Shown here: one piece after another, positions 15,424 to 26,403 of the stretch
Layout: every line of letters begins with the position of its first letter
Position numbering within the stretch: the first letter of the stretch is position 1
NCBI GenBank assembly: GCA_046729855.1
Contig: JBKPHM010000001.1
Coordinates: 8,399 to 72,398, forward strand
Length of the DNA: 64,000 nucleotides
DNA from: DATHSY01 sp046729855
GTDB taxonomy: Bacteria > Actinomycetota > UBA4738 > HRBIN12
Direction of reading: 5' to 3'
Program-made: the position numbers and the translations under genes
Notes under the pieces: generated by a model
Told to the model about the DNA's origin: nothing
The model's database searches: none
What the model saw: the letters and a program-made list of their open reading frames with translations, nothing else

Positions 15424-16436
15424 CGACGTCCCGCTCCCCTCGCTGGGTCCTCCACGTCGACCTCGACGAGTTCATCGCGGCGGTCGAGATCCTTCGCCAC
15501 CCCGAACTCGCGGGAAGGCCGGTTGTCGTGGGCGGCGACGGTGATCCGACCAAGCGCGGCGTCGTGTCGACGGCGTCGTACGAGGCGCGTCGGTTCGGCG
15601 TGCACTCGGCGATGCCGCTCCGCACCGCGCTCAAGCGATGCCCGGAGTGCGTGTTCCTCCCGGTCGACGGCGATGAGTACCAGCGCGCGTCCGCCGTGGT
15701 GATGGAGACGCTCCGATCGTTCGACGTCGTCGTCGAGGTCGCCGGGTGGGACGAGGCGTACCTCGCGACCGACGTCGACGACGCCGAGGCAATGGCCAAC
15801 GCCATCCAATCCGCGGTGGTCGAGCGGACACGGTTGTGGTCGTCGATCGGCATCGGGGACAACAAGCTTCGCGCCAAGCTGGCGACCGGGTTCGCGAAGC
15901 CTCGCGGCGTGTTCGCGCTGACGCGCGAGAACTGGACCGACGTGATGGCCGGTCAGCCGGTGGACGCGCTCTGGGGGATCGGCCGCAAGACCGCGAACAA
16001 GCTCGATGCGCTCGGGATCCGCATCGTCGAGCAGCTCGCGCGAACCGACGACGAGCGGCTTGCCGAGTCGTTCGGCCCGAACACCGGCCCGTGGCTGCGC
16101 CGTCTCGCGACGGGCGAGGACGCCACCCCCGTCACCGATGAGCCGTACCTCGCCAAAGGCCATGGCAAGGAGCGCACGTTCCAGCTGGATCTAACCGACC
16201 CCGACGAGATTCGGCGCGAGACCCGGCGCCTCGCCGACGAACTGGGCCGCGACCTTTCGCCCAGTGGGCGACCGGTCGAGCGGGTGATCGTGAAGGTCCG
16301 CTTCGCGCCGTTCTTCACCCAGACGCACGGCGTGCCGTTCGAGGGCTCCCTCGTGGCCTCGGCCGCGTCGGCCCTCGAGCGGTTCGATCTCGCCCGTCCC
16401 GTCCGCCTGCTCGGCGTGCGCGCCGAGTTCCGCTGA
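15420..16436 (+). CDS. dinB: DNA polymerase IV (Y-family)
   Basis: The 338-residue protein has the Y-family catalytic motifs: LHVDLDEFIAAVE with the first metal-binding aspartate, YEARRFGVHSAMP, and the second acidic cluster in AGWDEAYLATDV (usually SIDEAYLD). A thumb HhH region IGRKTANKLDALGI and a little-finger domain follow. It performs error-prone lesion bypass. It is slightly short and lacks a clear C-terminal beta-clamp box. The GTG start overlaps the upstream unknown gene. Confidence 0.9.
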   Translation: MTTSRSPRWVLHVDLDEFIAAVEILRHPELAGRPVVVGGDGDPTKRGVVSTASYEARRFGVHSAMPLRTALKRCPECVFLPVDGDEYQRASAVVMETLRSFDVVVEVAGWDEAYLATDVDDAEAMANAIQSAVVERTRLWSSIGIGDNKLRAKLATGFAKPRGVFALTRENWTDVMAGQPVDALWGIGRKTANKLDALGIRIVEQLARTDDERLAESFGPNTGPWLRRLATGEDATPVTDEPYLAKGHGKERTFQLDLTDPDEIRRETRRLADELGRDLSPSGRPVERVIVKVRFAPFFTQTHGVPFEGSLVASAASALERFDLARPVRLLGVRAEFR

Positions 16437-16537
16437 CGCCGCACGATGCAGACGGGGACCCTGAACCGATCGCCGGCCGGTACGAGCTCACTTCTGCAAA
16501 CGGTGACACCGATCTCGCGGACACCTGCTGTCCCAGC

Positions 16538-17329
16538 TCAGTTGACGTTGCGCGCGTCGCGGTCGGCGAGGACGCGGATCGTCTCGCACCCGGCGCGCAC
16601 GAGCCGCTCGACGTTTGCCTCGCCGGCGTCGAACGACGACTGCGGATCGAAGGCGCCGTCGTCCTCCGCTGCGAACACGGCGTCGGTGACCACCGATATC
16701 GCGCCGGCGCGCAGCTGCCAGATCCGCCCGAGGGTCATGATCACGCTCGCCTCCATCTCGATCGCGAGCACGTTCATGCGTCGTAGGTCCTCGTACGCCT
16801 CCCGCCAGGACGACAGCTCGTATCCGCCGAACGCCGATCCCGCCCGGGGGACGTAGAACGCGTCCGTTGAGCACGTCGTGCCGATGTGCGACCGTAGCCC
16901 GGCCGCCGCGGTCGCCTCGATCGCGGCGTCGATGATCTCGTGGTGCGCGACCGCCGGGTACTCGAGCGGGGCGTACAGCACCGAGGCACCGTCCCAGCGC
17001 ATCGCCGAATCCATGATCGCGATGTCGCCCAGCGCCACGCCGTCGCGGAACGTGCCGCATGTTCCGATCCGCAGGAACGTGGTCGCGCCCACGCGCGCGA
17101 GCTCCTCGATCGCGATCGCGGTCGACGGGCATCCGATCCCGGTGGACGTGCACGAGATCGGCACGCCCCGGTAGGTCCCGGTGTACGTCACGTACTCGCG
17201 GTTCGACGCGACCTCTCGCGCCTCGTCCCACTGCGAGGCGACGACCGGCACGCGACCCGGGTCGCCGGGGAGAAGGACGTAGGGTGCGACGTCACCCTCC
17301 GACAGCTTGACGTGGTATTGAACGGACAT
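16538..17329 (-). CDS. Nucleoside phosphorylase (uridine/purine type), paralogue 2
   Basis: The 263-residue protein is in the PNP/UDP family: LLPGDPGRVPVVAS near the N-terminus (phosphate-binding), RIGTCGTF around residues 90-97 and IEMEASVI near residue 185 (ribose-binding Met-Glu). Such enzymes cleave nucleosides with phosphate to give base and ribose-1-phosphate. The start overlaps the stop of the upstream paralogue (TGATG). The N-terminal thirds of the two are nearly identical while the C-terminal, base-recognising parts have diverged, which suggests different substrates. Confidence 0.9.
   Translation of the reverse strand: MSVQYHVKLSEGDVAPYVLLPGDPGRVPVVASQWDEAREVASNREYVTYTGTYRGVPISCTSTGIGCPSTAIAIEELARVGATTFLRIGTCGTFRDGVALGDIAIMDSAMRWDGASVLYAPLEYPAVAHHEIIDAAIEATAAAGLRSHIGTTCSTDAFYVPRAGSAFGGYELSSWREAYEDLRRMNVLAIEMEASVIMTLGRIWQLRAGAISVVTDAVFAAEDDGAFDPQSSFDAGEANVERLVRAGCETIRVLADRDARNVN
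17121..17290 (-). repeat. Near-identical 170-bp segment shared by tandem phosphorylase genes
   Basis: Positions 17121-17290 align without gaps to 17921-18090, exactly 800 bases apart, with 13 mismatches counted by eye (about 92 % identity). They include perfect runs of 41 bases (from 17121) and 42 bases (from 17190). The 3' parts of the two genes are much less alike, so the pattern suggests local gene conversion or strong selection rather than simple recent duplication. Confidence 0.85.
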
Positions 17330-18129
17330 CAGGGAGGCGTCTCCGCGCTCGCCTCGGCCAGGATCCGCAGGGTCTCGCAGCCCATCCGGGCCAGCCGGTC
17401 GATCTCGCCACCGCCGTGCACGAACTGCTTCTCGGGGTCGAACCGACCATCCTGCCCGCTGACCTCCAGCACGTTGTCGAGCACGACGGCGATCCCGCCG
17501 GACCGAAGCCCCCACAGGCGAGCGAGGACGAAGATCACGCTCGCCTCCATCTCGGCGGCGACGACGTTCATCCGCCTCAGGTCCTGGAAGTGCTCCCGCC
17601 AGGACGACTGCCAGTACCCCGCGAACGACGACCCCGGCCGTGGGTGCATCGCGTAGAACGAGTCAGCCGTGCGCGTCGTCCCCACGTGGAACGGCAGTCG
17701 GAGCTCGCGGCCGGCCCGGATCGCGGCCTCGACGATGGCGTGGTCTGCGACCGCGGGGAAAGACAGCGGCGCGTACAGGCGGGACGCTCCGTCGTACCGA
17801 GCCGCGGAGTCGAAGATCGCGATGTCGCCGGGCGACACGCGGTCCTGGAACGTGCCGCACGTGCCGATCCGCAGGAACGTCGAGGCGCCGACGCGCGCGA
17901 GCTCCTCCATCGCGATCGAGGTCGACGGGCATCCGATCCCGGTGGACGTGCACGAGATCGGGACGCCTCGGTACGTCCCGGTGTACGTGACGTACTCGCG
18001 GTTCGACGCGACCTCTCGCGCCTCGTCCCACAGCGAGGCGACGACGGGGACGCGGCCTGGGTCGCCGGGGAGCAGCACCGAGGGTGCGACGTCACCCGGC
18101 CGGACCTTCAGGTGGTACTGGAGCGACAC
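17329..18129 (-). CDS. Nucleoside phosphorylase (uridine/purine type), paralogue 1
   Basis: The 266-residue member of the PNP/UDP family carries the same N-terminal motifs as its downstream neighbour: LLPGDPGRVPVVAS, TSTGIGCPST and RIGTCGTF. The ribose-site sequence is AAEMEASVIF. GTG 18129 (VSLQYHLKV) is used; no ATG fits. It is first in a two-gene operon whose coding regions overlap. The variable base-site region differs from the paralogue, with an extra segment around FYAMHPRPGSSFAGY. Specificity is not assignable from sequence alone. Confidence 0.9.
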   Translation of the reverse strand: MSLQYHLKVRPGDVAPSVLLPGDPGRVPVVASLWDEAREVASNREYVTYTGTYRGVPISCTSTGIGCPSTSIAMEELARVGASTFLRIGTCGTFQDRVSPGDIAIFDSAARYDGASRLYAPLSFPAVADHAIVEAAIRAGRELRLPFHVGTTRTADSFYAMHPRPGSSFAGYWQSSWREHFQDLRRMNVVAAEMEASVIFVLARLWGLRSGGIAVVLDNVLEVSGQDGRFDPEKQFVHGGGEIDRLARMGCETLRILAEASAETPP

Positions 18130-18252
18130 GCGCTCCGTATATCACGACGACCGGGCGGCGGGGACACCCCCCTCGCCCGTCGGCATCACGCTCGGCGCCG
18201 CCCGGCGCACCCCGCACGTGCTGCGGCGCATCGGCCGTTAGGCTTCACGTCC

Positions 18253-18660
18253 ATGGAGCCGCCGGCGTCACAACGCGACGTGCTGATCATCCTCGCCCGG
18301 AACCTGACGTCCCGGCTCGCGACGCCCGTGTGGATCGTGGACGTTCGGGGCACCGTGATCTACTTCAACGAAGCCGCGGAGGCGATCGTCGGCCGACCCT
18401 TCCTCGAGGGCTCCGGCATGCCGGCAGAGGAGTGGTCGGCGCTTCTGCGGCCGGTCGACGAGCGTGGCAACGCCGTCCCCTATGAGCGCCTGCCGGTCGG
18501 GATCGCGAACACCCAAGGCCGGCCGAACCATCAGGTCCTGACGATCAGGAGCGCCGACGGGAGCCTCCGGAAGGTCGAAGCCACCGCGTTCCCCCTGTGC
18601 GCACATGCCGATCGGTGCGTCGGCGCGGTCGCGATCTTCTGGGAGGCATCCCAGACCTAG
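18253..18660 (+). CDS. Single PAS-domain protein
   Basis: The 135-residue protein is essentially one PAS domain: PVWIVDVRGTVIYFNEAAEAIVG (about residues 21-43 in two pieces), then a helical middle and the closing strands VEATAFPL and GAVAIFWE. PAS domains sense small ligands, redox or light and need a partner output. None is fused here, but the next gene, a metallo-hydrolase, starts at the base following this stop, so it is the likely partner. Confidence 0.85.
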   Translation: MEPPASQRDVLIILARNLTSRLATPVWIVDVRGTVIYFNEAAEAIVGRPFLEGSGMPAEEWSALLRPVDERGNAVPYERLPVGIANTQGRPNHQVLTIRSADGSLRKVEATAFPLCAHADRCVGAVAIFWEASQT

Positions 18661-19503
18661 ATGCGCGTTCGCATCTGGGGGTGCCGGGGCTCGATCGCCT
18701 CACCGGGCGCCGATACGGCCCGGTACGGGGGCAACACGTCCTGCCTCGAGGTGCGGACCTCGGACGGGTCGCTCGCGATCCTCGACGCCGGGACCGGCGC
18801 GCGACCGCTGGGCCTCGCACTGGAGGATGCGGACGCTGGACGGATCGACGTGTTGTTGACGCACCTCCACCTCGACCACATCGAGGGTCTCGGCGCCTTC
18901 GCGCCGATATGGGACCACCGGGCTGAGGTCCACATCTGGGGCCCGTCGTCGCCCGTGAGCTCGCTCCGCGAGCGGATCGCGACCTACTTCTCCCCCCCGC
19001 TGTTCCCGCTCCACCTCCCCGAGGCGGGGGCGAACATCGTCTTTCACGACGCACCGGAAGGGACCTGGACGCTCGGCAGCCTCACGGTGACGTCGGAACA
19101 GATCGTGCACGCCGGCTCGACCCTCGGCTACCGGCTCGAGGATCAGGCCCGGGTGCTCACGTACCTCACGGATCACGAGCCCGCGCTCGGCGGCGACCTC
19201 GTCGAGTCGCCCGAGGAGTGGATCTCGGGGTTCCGACTCGCGCGCGGCGCCGACGTCCTCGTCCACGACTGCCAGTACGTGCCCGAGGAGTACGTCGAGC
19301 GGATGGGGTTCGGTCACTCGAGCACGGATCACGTCGCGGCGTTCGCCCGGCGCGCCGGCGTGGGCCGGCTGATCCTGTTCCATCACGATCCGATGCACAC
19401 CGACGATCAGCTCGAGGCGATGCGTGAGCGCGTGATCGAGCGGTTCGGCGCCGACGGCGACCGCGTCGTCCTGGCGGCGGACGGCATGACGTTCGACGTC
19501 TGA
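18661..19503 (+). CDS. Metallo-beta-lactamase-fold hydrolase
   Basis: The 280-residue protein has the metal-binding motif THLHLDH (His68, His70, Asp72, His73), later ligands HDCQYVPEE and FHHDP, and the N-terminal signature IWGCRGSIASPG with RYGGNTSCLEV. This subgroup resembles cyclic phosphodiesterases of the PhnP/CpdA type. ATG 18661 directly follows the TAG of the PAS gene, implying coupled translation. A sensor plus nucleotide-hydrolase module is a reasonable inference; the substrate is unknown. Confidence 0.88.
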   Translation: MRVRIWGCRGSIASPGADTARYGGNTSCLEVRTSDGSLAILDAGTGARPLGLALEDADAGRIDVLLTHLHLDHIEGLGAFAPIWDHRAEVHIWGPSSPVSSLRERIATYFSPPLFPLHLPEAGANIVFHDAPEGTWTLGSLTVTSEQIVHAGSTLGYRLEDQARVLTYLTDHEPALGGDLVESPEEWISGFRLARGADVLVHDCQYVPEEYVERMGFGHSSTDHVAAFARRAGVGRLILFHHDPMHTDDQLEAMRERVIERFGADGDRVVLAADGMTFDV

Positions 19504-19551
19504 TCCGAGAGGTCTGATCCGAGACGTCTGATCCGAGACGTCTGATCCGAA
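19496..19551. repeat. Four tandem 14-bp repeats
   Basis: Four head-to-tail copies of ACGTCTGATCCGAG (second copy with G at position 2, last copy ending A) start inside the last codons of the hydrolase gene and run to within three bases of the convergent SDR stop. The hydrolase stop codon lies in the first copy. There is no obvious dyad, and it could be a slippage-prone simple repeat. Confidence 0.85.
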
Positions 19552-19554
19552 CGG

Positions 19555-20316
19555 TCACCCGGCGGTCCCGCCGCCATCCACGGCGAGTGTCGCGCCCGTG
19601 ATGAACGAGGCCTCGTCGCTCGCGAGGAACAGCACGGCGCGGGCCACCTCGACCGGGTCCCCCATCCGCCCGAGCGGACGGTCCGAGGCCCACGCAACGT
19701 AGCGCTCCCACGTCCAGCCCTTGCGCTCGGCGTCGGCGGTCTCCATTGCTGTCTCGGTGTCGCCGGGGCACACCGCGTTCACGCGGATCCCGTGGCGGCC
19801 GTGGTCGATCGCCAGCGCTTTCGTCATCAGCGTGACGCCGCCCTTCGCCGCGCAGTACGCGACCGCGCCGGCGCCGCCGACGAGCCCCCAGCCGGAGCTG
19901 TTGTTCACGATCGCGCCGCCGCCCTGCCCGATCATGACCGGCAACGCGAAGTGACACATCAGGAACGTGCCTTTGAGCATTGTGTCGACGTGCAGATCGA
20001 ACTCCTCCGGCGAACAGCCGACCGCGTCGTTCTCGACGTAGAGCCCTGCGTTGTTGAACAGGACGTCGAGCCGGCCGAACGCCTCGACGGTCTCGCGCAC
20101 GCTCCGCGCACAATCGTCCCGCGACCGCACGTCCGCGCGGACGAATCGCGCCGTCCCGCCGCGCGACGCGACCTCGCCGACAACCGCGCCCCCCCGATCC
20201 TCGTCGCGCCCAGTCAGCACGACCTTCGCGCCCTCCTCGGCGAACAGCGCCGCCGTCGCTCGTCCAATCCCGGACGTCCCCCCGGTGATCAGGGCCACGC
20301 TGCCCTCGAGCCGCAT
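19555..20316 (-). CDS. SDR-family NAD(P)-dependent oxidoreductase
   Basis: The 253-residue classical SDR has TGGTSGIGRA (residues 11-20), NNAG near 90, the serine in NNSSGW and the catalytic YCAAK near residue 155, with FITGATLAVDGG near the end. All catalytic residues are present. It stands alone, convergent with the hydrolase and divergent from the CO dehydrogenase cluster. The substrate is unknown. Confidence 0.9.
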   Translation of the reverse strand: MRLEGSVALITGGTSGIGRATAALFAEEGAKVVLTGRDEDRGGAVVGEVASRGGTARFVRADVRSRDDCARSVRETVEAFGRLDVLFNNAGLYVENDAVGCSPEEFDLHVDTMLKGTFLMCHFALPVMIGQGGGAIVNNSSGWGLVGGAGAVAYCAAKGGVTLMTKALAIDHGRHGIRVNAVCPGDTETAMETADAERKGWTWERYVAWASDRPLGRMGDPVEVARAVLFLASDEASFITGATLAVDGGGTAG

Positions 20317-20438
20317 CCAGCCTCCTCGCCTTCCGTCCGGCGAACGCTACCTGGTGGCGGACACCGGAGTTGCGCGGCGCTGGCGTTGGGTGTGCAATCG
20401 CGCTGTCCGGCCCGCACCCCGGGAAGGAGGCGTGACCC

Positions 20439-21308
20439 GTGCTGCCCCCACGCTTCGAGTACCACCGGCCGAGCTCCCTCGACGAAGCGCTGTCGCTCCT
20501 CGACACCTACGGCGAGGACGCGAAGGTCCTGGCCGGTGGCCAGAGCCTGATCCCGCTGATGAAGCTGCGGCTCGCGACCCCGGCCCACCTGATCGACGTG
20601 AACCGGATCCCCGGCCTCGACACGATCGACGACCGCGACGGGACGCTCCGCATCGGCGCCCTCGTTCGTCACGCGCAGCTCGCCACGTCGGAGGCGGTCT
20701 CGGCCCGGTACCCGACGATCGCCGCCGCCGCGCCGATGATCGCCGACCCGCTCGTGCGCAACGTGGGGACGATCGGCGGGTCGCTGACACACGCCGACCC
20801 ATCGGGCGACCTGGGATCCGTCATGCTCGCCCTCGGCGCGTCGGTCGTGCTTCGTAGCGCGCGAGGCGAGCGTGAGGTCGCGATCCACGACTACCTCGTC
20901 GACACGTTCCAGACGTCGATCGCGCCGAACGAGCTGCTGACGGAGGTCCGCGTGCCCGCGCCGAGCGCGAGCGCCGGTGGCACGTACCTCAAGCTCGAAC
21001 GCAAGGTCGGGGACTTCGCCACCGTCGGCGCCGCCGTATTCCTGTCCCTGGACGACGGAGACATCGGACGTGCCGGCATCGGCCTCACCTCGGTCGGGCT
21101 CACGAACATCGACGCGTCCGATGCGGCCGCGGCGTTGGTCGGGCGACCCCCCGACGAGGACGCGTTCGCCGATGCCGCATCGCTCGCGGCGCGGGCCGCC
21201 TCGCCCGCGACCGACGTCCGGGGGTCGGCCGATTACAAACGCCACGTCGTGGACGTCTTCGTTCGACGCGGGCTCGCGCGCGCGGCCGAGATGGCCGGGC
21301 ACCGCTGA
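20439..21308 (+). CDS. coxM: Aerobic CO dehydrogenase medium (FAD-binding) subunit
   Basis: The 289-residue protein has the FAD-binding motifs AGGQSLIP (about residues 32-39) and TIGGS (about 111-115) of the CO dehydrogenase/xanthine dehydrogenase medium subunit, and LKLERKVGDFA in the C-terminal half. It passes electrons from the FeS subunit to FAD. GTG 20439 is chosen because GGAAGGAGG ends nine bases upstream. It begins the cluster in the order M-S-L, the order typical of form I CO dehydrogenase. Confidence 0.93.
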   Translation: MLPPRFEYHRPSSLDEALSLLDTYGEDAKVLAGGQSLIPLMKLRLATPAHLIDVNRIPGLDTIDDRDGTLRIGALVRHAQLATSEAVSARYPTIAAAAPMIADPLVRNVGTIGGSLTHADPSGDLGSVMLALGASVVLRSARGEREVAIHDYLVDTFQTSIAPNELLTEVRVPAPSASAGGTYLKLERKVGDFATVGAAVFLSLDDGDIGRAGIGLTSVGLTNIDASDAAAALVGRPPDEDAFADAASLAARAASPATDVRGSADYKRHVVDVFVRRGLARAAEMAGHR

Positions 21309-21320
21309 GGGGAGGCGGGG

Positions 21321-21809
21321 ATGGAGATCACCTTCACGGTCAACGGCGTCGAACGGACCGCGGACGTCGAGCCGCGGATGCTGTTGGTCCACCTGCTCCG
21401 CGACGTCGTCGGGCTCACCGGGACGCACGTCGGATGCGACACGACGAGCTGCGGCGCGTGCACGGTGCTGCTCGACGGCACGCCCGTCAAGTCGTGCACG
21501 CTATTCGGCGTCCAGGCCGACGGCCGCCGGGTCACCACGGTCGAGGGGCTGCAGACCGACGGTTCGCTGCACCCCGTGCAGGAGGCGTTCAAGCAGGAGC
21601 ACGGCCTCCAGTGCGGGTTCTGTACGCCCGGCATGATGCTCGTGGCCGCGGCGCTCCTCGAGGAGAACCCCGAGCCCACGGAGGAAGACGTCCGGTGGGC
21701 GATCTCGGGCAACATCTGCCGCTGCACCGGCTACGTGAACATCGTCAGGGCGGTCCAGAGCGCGGCGGCCGCGAAGGCCGACGCCGCGACCGCCAGCGGA
21801 ACGGCCTGA
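21321..21809 (+). CDS. coxS: Aerobic CO dehydrogenase small [2Fe-2S] subunit
   Basis: The 162-residue protein has both [2Fe-2S] clusters: a plant-type ferredoxin site with Cys39, 44, 47 and 59, and the second site with Cys98, Cys101, Cys133 and Cys135 (QCGFCTPGM and NICRCTGY). It carries electrons from the Mo site of CoxL to CoxM. It starts 12 bases after coxM with a GGGGAGG site. Length and spacing are normal for the family. Confidence 0.95.
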   Translation: MEITFTVNGVERTADVEPRMLLVHLLRDVVGLTGTHVGCDTTSCGACTVLLDGTPVKSCTLFGVQADGRRVTTVEGLQTDGSLHPVQEAFKQEHGLQCGFCTPGMMLVAAALLEENPEPTEEDVRWAISGNICRCTGYVNIVRAVQSAAAAKADAATASGTA

Positions 21810-21819
21810 GGGGGGCGAG

Positions 21820-24164
<2,345 letters not shown>

Positions 24165-24168
<4 letters not shown>

Positions 24169-25100
24169 ACCCGCAGCTCCTTCGCCTAGCAGGCGAGCTC
24201 GCGGCTCGTGGGCACCCGTTCGTGCTCGCGACGGTGATCTGGCGGCGCTCGCCGTCCTCGGGCAAGGAGGGCGCGACCGCGATCGTCACGACCGACGGGG
24301 AGGTCCGTGGCTGGCTCGGCGGCGCGTGCGCGGAGCCGACGGTCGTCCGCGAGGCGCTGCGCGCGCTCGAGGAAGGAACGCCTCGGCTGCTGTTCCTGGG
24401 TCCGCCCGAGGAGCTCGCCTCCGGCCGCCGCGACGGCGTGGTCGCCGTGCCGATCGCCTGTCAGAGCGAGGGAGCGCTGGAGGTCTACGTGGAACCCGTC
24501 CTGCCCCAACCCCAGGTCGTCGCGATCGGTCGTTCGCCCGCCGCCGAAGCGCTCGCCGAGATGGCGGCCGCGCTCGGATGGCGATCCATGCACCTCGCCG
24601 GTGATCCGCTCGACCTGTCCGGCGTCGACGAGCGTTCGTACGTCGTGGTCGCGACGCAGGGGCACTACGACGAGGCCGCGCTCGCGCGCGCTCTGGAGAC
24701 ACCGGCCGCGTACGTCGGGCTGATCGCGTCGCGGAAGCGGGCGGACGCCGTCCTCGGGTACCTCCGCGACCGCGGTGTCGCCGTCGAGCAGCTCGCGCGC
24801 GTGCACGCGCCGGCAGGCCTAGATCTGGGACGGACGTCGACCGAGGAGATCGCCGTCTCGGTGATGGCCGAGATCGTGCAGCTCCGCGCGGCCGGATCCC
24901 TGACCGCTGAGGCCGCGTCGGAGACCGCCGTCCGGCACGAGGTGCAGGACCCGGTCTGCGGCATGATGGTCGACGTCGCCCACGCGCCCCACCGCACGGT
25001 GCACGAGGGACGAACCTTGTACTTCTGCTCGGCCGGGTGCCTCGCTAGGTTCGAGGCCGATCCAGCCGCCTACGCCGAGTCGGAAGGCGTGGGGCGGTGA
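24165..25100 (+). CDS. XdhC/CoxI-family maturation protein fused to a YHS domain
   Basis: The 311-residue protein has an N-terminal XdhC/CoxI domain (residues 1-250, with RGHPFVLATVI, WLGGACAEP and a Rossmann-like half containing GLIASRKRADAVL). The C-terminal YHS domain (from about 258) has DPVCGMMVD and LYFCSAGCLARFEADP. XdhC-type proteins insert or sulfurate the Mo cofactor. YHS domains are linked to metal, often copper, handling, which would suit the Mo-Cu site of CoxL; this link is inference. The ATG overlaps the coxL stop (ATGA). Confidence 0.88.
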
Positions 25101-25627
25101 TCGGCGCCGAGACCTTCATGCTCGTGTTCCGCCTGATCCACATCCTCGCCGGCATGGTCTGGCTGGGCGCGGCCTCGCTGATCGTCCTATTCGTCGCACC
25201 GGCCGTCGCCGAGGTCGGACCGGCCGCCGGACCGCTCATCTCGAACCTGGTGCTCAAGCGGCGCGTGACGCGCTTCGTCGTCGGCTCCGGCGCCGTTACG
25301 GTCCTGGCCGGCGCGGTCCTGTACTGGAAGGACGTGGAGCTCTCGGGGTCCTTCGCCGACTTCGTCGGGTCGAACTTCGGGCTCGCGATGACGATCGGAG
25401 GAATCGCCGCGCTTCTCGCACTCGCGATCGGCCTCACGATCGTGTCCCCGGGGATGGAGCGAGCCGTCCGAACGGCCGGCGAGCTGGGGCGGCAGGCTGG
25501 CCCCGAGGCCCCAGAGCAGGCCGAACGCCTCAGGGCCATGCAGGTGCGGGTCCGGCGCGCTTCACGGACGGCCGTAGCGCTCATCGCGATCGCAGCCGCC
25601 GCGATGTCGACGGCACGGTACTGGTAG
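25097..25627 (+). CDS. Four-helix membrane protein of the CO dehydrogenase cluster
   Basis: The 176-residue protein has four hydrophobic helices (about residues 8-32, 58-78, 90-115 and 155-172) and begins ETFMLVFRLIHILAGMVWLGA. The His-containing first helix resembles DUF2269/CopD-like or small cytochrome-type membrane proteins. Its GTG start overlaps the XdhC-YHS stop (GTGA), placing it in the cox operon. It could anchor the soluble enzyme or transport copper; neither role can be shown from sequence. Confidence 0.75.
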   Translation: MIGAETFMLVFRLIHILAGMVWLGAASLIVLFVAPAVAEVGPAAGPLISNLVLKRRVTRFVVGSGAVTVLAGAVLYWKDVELSGSFADFVGSNFGLAMTIGGIAALLALAIGLTIVSPGMERAVRTAGELGRQAGPEAPEQAERLRAMQVRVRRASRTAVALIAIAAAAMSTARYW

Positions 25628-25656
25628 ACACCGCCAGACCGCCTGACGTAGGGACG

Positions 25657-25683
25657 GTTTCGGGCGGCCCCGTTCCGGGGAAA
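25657..25683 (+). promoter_or_regulatory. Candidate SigB-type promoter (17-base spacer)
   Basis: GTTT at 25657-25660 and GGGAAA at 25678-25683 are 17 bases apart, one more than most other sites in the window. The predicted start near 25690 gives a leader of about 28 bases holding the GGAAGGAGG site of the gene at 25718. Confidence 0.45.
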
Positions 25684-25717
25684 CCCTTACCAGGCAACCT
25701 CTGGAAGGAGGTCCGAC

Positions 25718-26386
25718 ATGGCTGAGCGTTACCGGGACGATCCCAGCGACCCGCATGTCGACCACGACGACGACGGCAACTTGGACGTCGATGAACGGCA
25801 CGACCGCACGACGTTCACGAACGAAGGGCGCGACGTCATGGTGGATCGTGCGCGCGGCGGCGTCTCGCTCGTCGGGATCCTGACCGGTGTCGCGGTCGCG
25901 CTCGGCGCGACTGTGGTCCTGACCGCGATCGCCGGTGCGATCGCGGCGGGCGTCGATGCGCTGGAACAGGCGGCCGACGATGCCACCGCAGTGCAGGTCG
26001 GGATCGGCGTCGGCATCGTCCTCGTCGTGATCCAGTTCCTCGCCTACATGTGGGGTGGCTACACGGCGGGCCGCATGGCTCGCGGCGCGGGCGCGCTGAA
26101 CGGCATCCTGGTGCCGATCGCTGCGCTCGTGATCGCCGCGATCGTGGCGGCGATCGCCGCGGCGTTCGGCGCGAACGCCGACACGATCGTCTCGTTCCGA
26201 GAGACGCGGTTCCCGACCCTCGACAACACGCTCGTCGACGTCGGTGTCGGCGTCGGCATCGCCAGCCTGATCGCGATGCTGCTCGGCGGCCTGTTCGGCG
26301 GGATGATGGGATCGCGCTGGCACGACCGGCTCGAGGCCCGCGTCCAGGAGCGCGAGGTCGACGAGCGCACCCCTTACGCAGCCTGA
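25718..26386 (+). CDS. Multi-span membrane protein, unknown function
   Basis: The 222-residue protein has a charged Asp/His-rich N-terminus (residues 1-40), then four hydrophobic helices (about 47-75, 90-112, 120-150 and 173-200) rich in Ala, Gly and Val with glycine-zipper stretches. The charged tail suggests a cytoplasmic end. I recognise no named family. A strong AGGAGG site and a possible SigB-type promoter precede it. The YihY-like gene follows after 17 bases, so they are probably co-transcribed. Confidence 0.75.
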   Translation: MAERYRDDPSDPHVDHDDDGNLDVDERHDRTTFTNEGRDVMVDRARGGVSLVGILTGVAVALGATVVLTAIAGAIAAGVDALEQAADDATAVQVGIGVGIVLVVIQFLAYMWGGYTAGRMARGAGALNGILVPIAALVIAAIVAAIAAAFGANADTIVSFRETRFPTLDNTLVDVGVGVGIASLIAMLLGGLFGGMMGSRWHDRLEARVQEREVDERTPYAA

Positions 26387-26403
26387 CCGCGACGAGCGAA
26401 CGC

